Shown: positions 1-5,160 of the stretch, one piece after another
Position numbering within the stretch: position 1 is the stretch's first letter
Layout: every line of letters begins with the position of its first letter
Source: Microbacteriaceae bacterium
GTDB lineage: Bacteria; Actinomycetota; Actinomycetes; Actinomycetales; Microbacteriaceae
DNA length: 6,302 nt
Reading direction: 5' to 3'
NCBI GenBank assembly: GCA_003454135.1
Contig: DMKW01000254.1
Span: 1 to 6,302, forward strand
Made by a program: the position numbers and the translations under genes
The notes under the pieces: model-generated
Databases searched by the model: none
Told to the model about the DNA's origin: nothing
The model's input: only the letters and a program-made list of their open reading frames with translations

Positions 1-66
1 GACGTATTCATGGCAATACGGCACGGACCTCGCGTGCCTTTGGGCTTGGTCCGCACCGCTGGGTGA
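1..66. other. Region downstream of the PPK2 gene with two stem-loops
   Basis: This short stretch lies downstream of the leftward operon and runs off the window edge. It holds two inverted repeats. Positions 3-8 (CGTATT) pair with 15-20 (AATACG) across a 6-nt loop. Positions 24-29 (CGGACC) pair with 48-53 (GGTCCG), with a smaller GCC/GGC stem at 36-38 and 43-45 inside. Neither is followed by a T-run on the minus strand, so they are at best weak or factor-dependent terminators. All three plus-strand frames are open across this stretch and hit stops shortly afterwards. The 3' end of a convergent gene entering from the left is therefore possible but cannot be shown. Confidence 0.3.
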
Positions 67-891
67 TCATCGACTTTTGAGTTCGGATGCGTGATCAGGA
101 ACGTACTTGTATAACTCGCGTGCGGGACGCACATAGTCGTCGGCCGGCGGACGATCCGGCAGCTCTATCGGTTCCGGCTCGACTTTCTCGTAGGGAACCT
201 GTGAGAGGAGGTGGCTGATTGCATTGATCCGTGCGGACTTCTTATCCTCGCTCTCGATCGTCCACCATGGCGCCTCGGGAATGTCCGTCACTTGGAACAT
301 CGCGTCCTTGGCTCGCGAGTAGCTCTCCCATTCGACAATGGACATGAGGTCGGTCTCCGAGAGCTTCCAACGCTTCATCGGGTCATTCAATCGCGATTTG
401 AATCGCTTCTGTTGTTCGTCGTCTGAGACGGAGAACCAGTATTTGACCAGGATGATGCCGTCCTCGACGAGCAGCCGTTCGAGGATGGGCACTTGCCTCA
501 AGAAGCGGTCGTATTCTTCGTTGGAGCAGTACCCGAGGACGTGCTCGACCCCGGCCCGGTTGTACCAGGACCGGTCCATGAGCACGATCTCGCCGGCCGC
601 CGGCAGACGCTCGATATATCTCTGGAAGTACCATTGGCCACGCTCGCGCTCGCTCGGTGCGGGGAGCGCAACGACCCGTGCTGACCGCGGGTTCAGATAT
701 TGCGTGACCCGTTTGATCGAGCCGCCCTTGCCCGCTGCGTCGCGACCTTCAAAGATGACGAGAACGCGGGCGCCGGACTGCACAACCCATTGCTGCATCT
801 GAACGAGCTCGATCTGAAGGCGTTGGAGTTCTGTTTCGTATGCTCCCTTGGAGAGCTTGCGAGGGTCAAGTTCATGCTTCTTGGGGGACAT
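67..891 (-). CDS. ppk2: PPK2 family polyphosphate kinase (class I-like)
   Basis: This is a cytosolic polyphosphate kinase 2 of 274 residues, a normal length for single-domain class I-type PPK2. The family transfers phosphate between polyphosphate and nucleoside diphosphates; many members favour making ADP/GDP into ATP/GTP. Visible landmarks are a Walker A loop GRDAAGKGG (about residues 49-57), a Walker B stretch with the DRSWYNR signature (about 106-112), and the lid segment DPMKRWKLSETD (about 170-181). The C-terminus has the family-typical tail PDRPPADDYVRP (about 245-256). The start at 891 is preferred over upstream in-frame starts reaching 1026. It has AGGAG five bases upstream, and it is where homology to the family begins; the preceding 45 codons lie inside the upstream PAP2 gene and look non-protein-like. 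The start lies 20 nt inside that gene, which suggests translational coupling and makes this the last gene of the operon. Exact substrate class is inferred. Confidence 0.95.
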   Translation of the reverse strand: MSPKKHELDPRKLSKGAYETELQRLQIELVQMQQWVVQSGARVLVIFEGRDAAGKGGSIKRVTQYLNPRSARVVALPAPSERERGQWYFQRYIERLPAAGEIVLMDRSWYNRAGVEHVLGYCSNEEYDRFLRQVPILERLLVEDGIILVKYWFSVSDDEQQKRFKSRLNDPMKRWKLSETDLMSIVEWESYSRAKDAMFQVTDIPEAPWWTIESEDKKSARINAISHLLSQVPYEKVEPEPIELPDRPPADDYVRPARELYKYVPDHASELKSR

Positions 892-1750
892 CGTTCTCCT
901 GCGTGGTGGTCGGGTGACGCCATTGCCGAACGGTGAGGTAAAGCCGATGCGCCGTGAGGATGATGGCGAGCCATGCCGCACCGAGCACCCATCCTGCGAG
1001 AACATCGGTGAACCAATGGTGTCCAAGAAACATACGTGAAAGTCCTATGGTTGCCGCGAAAAGTGCCCCGACGAAAATTGTGACGGTTCTGGCGCCTGCC
1101 GAACGCTGCCGGAGGATCAGGAGGTAGGCGACGACGCCCGCGATCACCACCGCATTGAGCGTATGTCCGCTGGGAAACGACGGCGAGTATTCGAATGGCG
1201 GCACCGCATCCGCCAGAGGGGGCCGATGACGACCGATGATGTCCTTACCTGCAACTGTCATCAGGAGAGACCCAAGGCCCGCGGCAGCGATAAGGATCGC
1301 CGGCGTCCATGATTTTCGCTTGAGCGACAGAATGATGATCGCGGCTACTGCGATGATGGGCATTCCAACGGGTCCTGCTATGTCGGTATAGCCGGTGACG
1401 ATGAGGTCGAGTATGGGTGATCGTGCACGCATTGCGGCCTCTAGAAGCGGCCGATCGAGCCCCGCCACCCCGTCCGATTCAGTGACGGCGTCGTAGATTC
1501 GTGAGGCGATGAAGCTCAGCGCAAAGGCAATCAGGGCGCCGACCATAAGCGTGAGTAGGAGCGCTCCTCGCGCCCCCAGCACAGCACTGATTCGGCTGAC
1601 AAGGGCGGCAAGGACCTGCCCGAATCGGGAGTACCAATGGGTAAGGACGACACGACCCACAGTGCGATCTTGTCGAAGTTCCTCTTCGTCGCCCTGGTGC
1701 TTCGCTTCCCGGATCTGCCTTATGGGTGCTGGCTCTCCTCCTTCGCTCAT
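872..1750 (-). CDS. PAP2 family membrane phosphatase with complete catalytic motifs
   Basis: This is an integral membrane phosphatase of the PAP2/type 2 lipid phosphatase superfamily, 292 residues long. Members remove phosphate from phosphatidate, phosphatidylglycerol phosphate or undecaprenyl pyrophosphate at the outer face of the membrane; the substrate here is unknown. All three motifs are intact: K169 with R176-P177 (KDIIGRHRP), PSGH at 193-196, and S238-R239 with H245 and D249 (SRMFLGHHWFTD). H245 is the expected nucleophile and H196 the expected acid. About 60 charged or polar N-terminal residues precede the first of roughly six membrane helices (near 62-86, 113-143, 149-167, 197-214, 221-236, 250-268). 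The start has GGAGG seven bases upstream. It lies 69 nt after a second, sequence-diverged PAP2 gene and overlaps the following PPK2 gene by 20 nt. Confidence 0.93.
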   Translation of the reverse strand: MSEGGEPAPIRQIREAKHQGDEEELRQDRTVGRVVLTHWYSRFGQVLAALVSRISAVLGARGALLLTLMVGALIAFALSFIASRIYDAVTESDGVAGLDRPLLEAAMRARSPILDLIVTGYTDIAGPVGMPIIAVAAIIILSLKRKSWTPAILIAAAGLGSLLMTVAGKDIIGRHRPPLADAVPPFEYSPSFPSGHTLNAVVIAGVVAYLLILRQRSAGARTVTIFVGALFAATIGLSRMFLGHHWFTDVLAGWVLGAAWLAIILTAHRLYLTVRQWRHPTTTQENDVPQEA

Positions 1751-1819
1751 GGCGAATCCTCCGGGAGAACACTGAGGCTTGAACGGACAGGAAGCTGAAG
1801 CGCTGGACTGCTACAGCAG

Positions 1820-2620
1820 TTAGGTGTGGTCCTTTTGTAATTGCGAGTGAGCCCCATGAATTTCCTCTCCCCGAATGCGTGCGGTCCGCTTGGTGTCGAT
1901 TGCGATCACAGTTCCGACAATCACCATCGAAATCGACAGCGAACCCAGAGTGTCAGTGAGCCAGTGGTACCCCAGATACGTGCGGCTGAACATCTCGGCG
2001 AGCACGCCTGTCCATGCGAGACCCAGCCCCAAGGCCACACCCCACAATCTCGGATTGCGCGAGACGATCAGGAACGCCGTGAGTATCAAAAAGTCGCTGG
2101 CGCCCAACACGTGCCCTGACGGAAAGGAGAATGTCGTGTCATTTCCAATGAGCATCAGGCTCGTTGGAGGGCGATGACGGTGGACAATTTGCGCGAGAAC
2201 CGTGGCCACCGCAACACCCGTTATCATCGCGCCAGCGAGGATAACGGGCCGCCATGCGTGCTTGGCAAATATGAGCCACACCGCAGTGACAATGAGAATG
2301 ATGATGGGTAAGACGACGGGGCCAAAGGCAATTGTCAAAACGATCATGACGAATGTCGTCCCGGGTGAGCGGAGGGAATTGACCCACTGTTCTAGCGGCC
2401 TGTCCCAGTCGGCCACGCCTGAATGCGTGAGTACCGCGAGCAGCACAATGGTGAAGAAAATCAGGCCGAGCACTATCAAGATGGTCGAGCCGAGGTAGAG
2501 GCCGCGTCGCGCGCGTGGGTCGATGTAGCGCTCTTCTACAACGAATTTCGCCCGCCAGAAACCCTTCTCCGGTGCACGACGATCAGTCGTCGTTCCTTCG
2601 CGGGCGGTGTGCTGAGCCAT
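1820..2620 (-). CDS. PAP2 family membrane protein with altered first catalytic motif
   Basis: This is a second PAP2-superfamily membrane protein of 266 residues. PSGH is present at 167-170, and S212-R213 with H219 and D223 (SRTYLGYHWLTD) form an intact third motif. In the first motif, R150-P151 are kept, but the position of the usual lysine (seven residues before the Arg-Pro pair) is A143, encoded by GCG. The catalytic histidines remain, so activity is possible, perhaps with changed phosphate binding. About six membrane helices are visible (near 42-65, 88-118, 125-146, 172-187, 192-209, 224-242), after a charged N-terminal segment of some 40 residues. A GAGAGGG sequence about eight bases upstream of the ATG can serve as ribosome site. 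It follows the DUF1206 gene by 24 nt, so co-transcription is likely. It could be a lipid phosphatase or a binding-only paralogue of the next gene. Confidence 0.9.
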   Translation of the reverse strand: MAQHTAREGTTTDRRAPEKGFWRAKFVVEERYIDPRARRGLYLGSTILIVLGLIFFTIVLLAVLTHSGVADWDRPLEQWVNSLRSPGTTFVMIVLTIAFGPVVLPIIILIVTAVWLIFAKHAWRPVILAGAMITGVAVATVLAQIVHRHRPPTSLMLIGNDTTFSFPSGHVLGASDFLILTAFLIVSRNPRLWGVALGLGLAWTGVLAEMFSRTYLGYHWLTDTLGSLSISMVIVGTVIAIDTKRTARIRGEEIHGAHSQLQKDHT

Positions 2621-2644
2621 CGTCGCTGCCCTCTCAGGTCATGG

Positions 2645-3448
2645 TCATAGCCGCGCGTACCGAGCCCGAAACTCGGAGTAGAGGCCGTAGGCGATGAAAC
2701 CGGCGCCGATGACGACGAGGATGAACTCGCCGAAGGGCACTCCGGCAAGCGCCCGCAATGCACCGTCGAGACCGGATGCCCTGGTCGGGTCGAGGGTCGC
2801 TGCGGCCACCCAGAAGAGAATGCCGACAACCATCAGCGCAACTCCCTCAGCCGAGTACCCGATTACCCCCAATGCCGTCACGAATCTTCCTAGCGATCCA
2901 GGAGGAACGGTGATTCTCTTCAAGAACCGTCGGCTGACTCCGCGCAGGATCAAGGCCACCCCGATGCCGAAAACACCAAGCCCGACGACGATGAGCAGGG
3001 CCACGCCACCGGGCATGGACAGAATTCGGGCGGAAAGCGACTGTGATGATGCGGCCGCGCTGCTGGAGGACCCAAGGGCGAATGTCAGTGCGGTCACCCC
3101 GACCGCGACGTAGACGACAGCTTTCGCGAGGTCGCCGAGCCTATGTGCCCAACGTCGCTTTGAGTCGACGCCGCGTACCAGGAGAGCATGCAACACCTGC
3201 CAGAGTGCCAACGCGAACAACGCGATGGCAATGACCCAGAGCAAGAGTCGTCCTCCGGGTGCTGCCGCCAGTTCTCCCAGTGCCCCGGTCTGGTCCGCCT
3301 CCCCACCTGGCCCGACTGCAACGCTGATTGCCGTCACGCCGATAAGGGCGTGAACGATTCCATTGACGGCGTACCCCGCCCTTGCTGCTGTCCTCAGCGG
3401 CGCGCTTGACGCCACTTTCCGAGCGCCTCGATCGGCGATATCGGCCAT
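2645..3448 (-). CDS. DUF1206 domain six-helix membrane protein
   Basis: This is a 267-residue membrane protein of unknown function with the DUF1206 architecture: three tandem units, each a pair of membrane helices. The units span about residues 18-90, 104-172 and 189-260. Each opens with a Gly/Ala-rich helix (for example ARAGYAVNGIVHALIGVTA; LGVIGYSAEGVALMVVG) and closes with a helix leading into a basic stretch. A conserved PFGEF/PGGRL type turn precedes the second helix of units 1 and 3, and the protein ends in the family-like RARYARL. A 15-20 residue soluble N-terminus and a Ser/Ala-rich loop (126-139) are the only long non-membrane parts. The ATG at 3448 has an AAAGG motif about nine bases upstream. 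It is the first gene of the leftward operon and lies next to the divergent promoter region. No enzymatic residues are recognisable; a structural or transport role in the membrane is only a guess. Confidence 0.88.
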   Translation of the reverse strand: MADIADRGARKVASSAPLRTAARAGYAVNGIVHALIGVTAISVAVGPGGEADQTGALGELAAAPGGRLLLWVIAIALFALALWQVLHALLVRGVDSKRRWAHRLGDLAKAVVYVAVGVTALTFALGSSSSAAASSQSLSARILSMPGGVALLIVVGLGVFGIGVALILRGVSRRFLKRITVPPGSLGRFVTALGVIGYSAEGVALMVVGILFWVAAATLDPTRASGLDGALRALAGVPFGEFILVVIGAGFIAYGLYSEFRARYARL

Positions 3449-3603
3449 CGGGTTGACCTTTCTTGAAACGCGAACTGGTCGAGCGTAGACATCACGTTAG
3501 GCCGCCGAATCGGCGCTGTAAAGGGCATCAGATGAGAAAACACAGATGTTAGAGCGATTGGAAATCCACGTGGCGTGAACCTCATCGCCCCTAGGATGTC
3601 GCA
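3449..3603. promoter_or_regulatory. Divergent intergenic region between DUF1206 operon and lipid kinase
   Basis: These 155 bases separate the leftward operon from the rightward lipid kinase gene and must hold the promoters of both. A minus-strand promoter candidate is listed separately. For the kinase gene no convincing pair of boxes was found. TTGAAA at 3463-3468 and TAGACA at 3486-3491, with a 17-nt gap, is the best sigma70-like match, but it would leave a leader of over 100 nt. An 8-bp palindrome CCACGTGG lies at 3566-3573, about 30 nt before the kinase start, and could be an operator or chance. The kinase ribosome site is the weak TAGGA at 3592-3596. Confidence 0.6.
3494..3522 (-). promoter_or_regulatory. 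Candidate sigma70-type promoter of the leftward operon with palindrome in the spacer
   Basis: On the minus strand the sequence reads TTTACA (3522-3517), then 17 bases, then TAACGT (3499-3494). This is a reasonable -35/-10 pair at the ideal distance, with the -10 box about 45 nt upstream of the DUF1206 start codon. The spacer contains a perfect 13-bp palindrome, CGCCGAATCGGCG (3503-3515), which is a plausible repressor or activator site because of where it lies. The -10 box matches the consensus at only three or four positions, so the call is tentative. Confidence 0.4.
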
Positions 3604-4587
3604 ATGAGCCACAGTAAAGAGAAGGTCGCGGCCGTCATTTACAACCCGACGAAGGTCGACTCGAGCACAATGAGATCTATCCTGATGGCCGAGGCGCAGG
3701 AAGCGGGGTGGGCTGCGCCAACCTTTTTCGAAACCTCAATGGAAGACGTTGGACAAGGGATGGCTTCCCAGGCATTGGCCGAGGGCGCCGATCTCATCTT
3801 TGCAGCAGGCGGAGACGGAACGGTGCGTGCCGTCGCGGAGGTTGTCCACAGCAGCGGGGTTCCTCTTGCGGTGCTTCCGGCGGGAACCGGCAACTTACTC
3901 GCCCGAAACCTTCGCCTCACCCTCGATGACATGCCGGGCTCTGTTCGGTCCGCATTCGCAGGTGTTGATCGAAGCATAGACGTCGGCCTTATCGAGATCG
4001 AACGCGCCGACGGGTCCCGCGATGCGCACGCGTTCGTCGTCATGGCTGGCATGGGCATCGACGCGAAGATGATCAAGAACACGGACGACGATTTGAAGGA
4101 CAAAGTGGGCTGGGCCGCCTATGTCGATGCAATCGTCAAGTCACTACGCGATCCAGACGAACTGCATCTCCAGTTTCGCCTCGACGGGGGCCCGAGGACC
4201 CGGCGGACCGTTCATACCCTGATTTTGGGCAATTGTGGATCACTGCCTGCCAATATCTTGCTCATGCCCGACGCAGTCGTCGACGACGGTTTATTCGACC
4301 TGATGATGACTCGACCAGGCGGTGCATGGGGATGGTTGCGAGTGTGGGCAAAAGTGGCGTGGACAAATGGGGTGATACGTCGGACGAAAACCGGACGAGC
4401 CATGGCTGGCGAGCGCAAAAACACCTCGGATTTGCACTATGAAACAGGGAACTCATTTGAGGCGCACCTGACTCGGCCGGAAGAAATCGAGCTCGACGGC
4501 GATGATTTCGGCCAAGCCGTCGGGTTCACAGCCCGCATAAACGCCGGCGCCCTGATCATTCGAGTCCCGGCTCGTTCCGAGACTTGA
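3604..4587 (+). CDS. Diacylglycerol kinase family lipid kinase (YegS/DagK type)
   Basis: This is a soluble, membrane-associating lipid kinase of 327 residues, the full length for bacterial DagK/YegS-like proteins. The family phosphorylates diacylglycerol (or related lipids) with ATP, giving phosphatidic acid for phospholipid synthesis. The catalytic N-domain shows an early NPT motif (14-16), the nucleotide-binding GGDGT (69-73) and the PAGTGN loop (92-97). The C-domain shows GMGIDA (149-154), the segment MPDAVVDDGLFDL (221-233) and LDGDDFG (297-303), the counterpart of the family's DGE catalytic motif, here with Asp as third residue. A Trp-rich amphipathic stretch (about 242-254) could touch the membrane. 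The ATG at 3604 follows a weak AGGA. It is divergent from the PAP2-containing operon, whose products may reverse its reaction. Other lipid substrates, such as ceramide-like or prenyl alcohols, cannot be excluded. Confidence 0.92.
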   Translation: MSHSKEKVAAVIYNPTKVDSSTMRSILMAEAQEAGWAAPTFFETSMEDVGQGMASQALAEGADLIFAAGGDGTVRAVAEVVHSSGVPLAVLPAGTGNLLARNLRLTLDDMPGSVRSAFAGVDRSIDVGLIEIERADGSRDAHAFVVMAGMGIDAKMIKNTDDDLKDKVGWAAYVDAIVKSLRDPDELHLQFRLDGGPRTRRTVHTLILGNCGSLPANILLMPDAVVDDGLFDLMMTRPGGAWGWLRVWAKVAWTNGVIRRTKTGRAMAGERKNTSDLHYETGNSFEAHLTRPEEIELDGDDFGQAVGFTARINAGALIIRVPARSET

Positions 4588-4597
4588 TTGTGCTCAA

Positions 4598-4614
4598 GGT
4601 CATCGCCTACGACC
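4598..4614 (-). terminator. Weak stem-loop between convergent gene ends
   Basis: On the minus strand GGTCGT pairs with ATGACC (one G-T wobble) across a 5-nt loop. It lies between the lipid kinase stop (4587) and the dehydrogenase remnant stop (4643), where terminators are expected. There is no T-run beyond a TTG, and on the plus strand one pair is lost, so it is at best a weak terminator. Confidence 0.2.
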
Positions 4615-4640
4615 ACTGAAACCCAAACGGACTCACTCAT

Positions 4641-4850
4641 CTAGGCGGGATAGACGGCGACGAGGAGCCCGATCACCTCGCCGCGCTCCAGTCTGTCTAG
4701 GCCGGCGGGGATCTCATCGAACGTGGTTGTCGAGATGAGCGGTCGGAGACTCCCTGATGCCATCAGGTCGTAGACGGCGCTCGTGTCGGTGATAGTGCCG
4801 CCCAGGCATCCCTTGAGAGTGATCTTTTTCATCACGAGGCTCTGGGTGGG
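4641..4850 (-). pseudogene. C-terminal remnant of a medium-chain (zinc-type) alcohol dehydrogenase
   Basis: About 70 codons remain of a gene family that is normally 330-350 codons long. The readable product contains SLVMKKITLKGCLGG, then ASGSLRPLISTTTFDEIPAGLDRLERGEVIG in two adjoining stretches. This is the recognisable end of the Rossmann domain and the C-terminus of MDR/zinc-type alcohol dehydrogenases or quinone reductases. All of the zinc-binding catalytic domain and the nucleotide-binding glycine motif are missing. The usual GR before the last beta-strand reads GL, which fits drift after loss of function. An open frame continues upstream to an ATG at 4922, but that part is the antisense of a tetR remnant; an internal ATG at 4832 would give only 63 residues. 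It is best read as the 3' half of a divergent tetR/adh pair truncated by deletion. Confidence 0.8.
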
Positions 4851-5021
4851 GCGCTGCGAGAGCGCGGAGTGGATGAGCCGACCGCAAGCCTCGCCGCGGA
4901 ATCGGGCATGTCGGTGTTTCATATCGCGTTTCAGCGCTGGATCGCGGCGGACAATACGCGGGAGTTCTCGCAGATCATCACCGAGTCGCTGGCGGCACTG
5001 AGGGTTGTCACCCGTCAGTGA
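4848..5021 (+). pseudogene. C-terminal remnant of a TetR family regulator
   Basis: In the frame ending at the TGA 5019-5021, the sequence reads ALRERGVDEPTASLAAESG, then MSVFHIAFQRWIAADN, then EFSQIITESLAALRVVTRQ. This is the typical ligand-domain end of actinobacterial TetR regulators, with its ALRxRG, AFxxAFxRW-like and LAALR landmarks. Only about 57 of an expected ~190-200 residues remain. The helix-turn-helix DNA-binding domain is absent, and no ATG, GTG or TTG start exists in frame between the upstream stop at 4755 and the GTG at 4869 inside the remnant. It joins the dehydrogenase remnant head to head at about 4845-4855. It is too short to give an ordinary repressor and is read as a pseudogene. 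Confidence 0.78.
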
Positions 5022-5044
5022 CGTTCGACCATCTGATTCGAACG
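5022..5044 (+). terminator. Stem-loop directly after the tetR remnant
   Basis: CGTTCGA (5022-5028) pairs perfectly with TCGAACG (5038-5044) across a 9-nt loop, beginning at the base after the TGA stop. The position is that of a terminator for the lost tetR gene. Only a short CGTCTT follows, so it is not a strong intrinsic terminator. It could also act on transcription coming from the MFS gene on the other strand. The rest of 5045-5126 shows nothing recognisable. Confidence 0.4.
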
Positions 5045-5126
5045 CGTCTTGCGGTGTCTACTTCCCAGCCGTCTAGTTCGCCCATCCGGGATCGTGCGCC
5101 TTCAATTCCAGCGCGTGCAGATGGCT

Positions 5127-5160
5127 CTGGCGGGGCATCTCAGGCCCCACTCGGCGCCAG
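5127..5160 (-). terminator. Nested GC-rich stem-loop over the MFS gene stop codon
   Basis: CTGGCG (5127-5132) pairs with CGCCAG (5155-5160), enclosing a second stem in which GGGC (5133-5136) pairs with GCCC (5144-5147). The structure covers the TGA stop of the transporter gene (5142-5140) and its last codons. It lacks a T-run on either strand. It may slow ribosome-free polymerase or protect the 3' end of the message, but part of it is coding sequence and could be coincidental. Confidence 0.3.

Noticed and set aside
338..802. Plus-strand open frame of 154 codons opposite PPK2
   Set aside because: Composition is Ser/Arg-rich with no family resemblance, and the opposite strand carries an unmistakable PPK2.
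892..1026. N-terminal extension of PPK2 up to base 1026
   Set aside because: The extra 45 codons overlap the PAP2 gene, are low-complexity Ser/Arg/Pro and have no family similarity; the ATG at 891 has a good ribosome site.
1807..1820. Inverted repeat ACTGC/GCAGT at the end of the upstream PAP2 gene as a terminator
   Set aside because: The stem is only 5-6 bp with a minimal loop and no T-run, and it lies inside what looks like a continuous operon.
3463..3491. TTGAAA-17-TAGACA as the lipid kinase promoter
   Set aside because: The -10 box is poor and it would leave a leader of over 100 nt; it is noted under the intergenic region only.
3639..4103. Minus-strand open frame of 154 codons opposite the lipid kinase
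   Set aside because: It is a shadow of the conserved catalytic domain and has no protein-like features.
4851..4865. Stem-loop GCGCT/AGCGC at the adh-tetR junction as a recombination site
   Set aside because: The bases encode the ordinary TetR sequence ALRER, so the repeat is explained by coding; a role in the deletion cannot be shown.
4641..4922. A 93-residue intact small protein
   Set aside because: Its first ~23 residues are the antisense of a tetR fragment and the rest is only the tail of a dehydrogenase, so it reads as a chance fusion rather than a gene.
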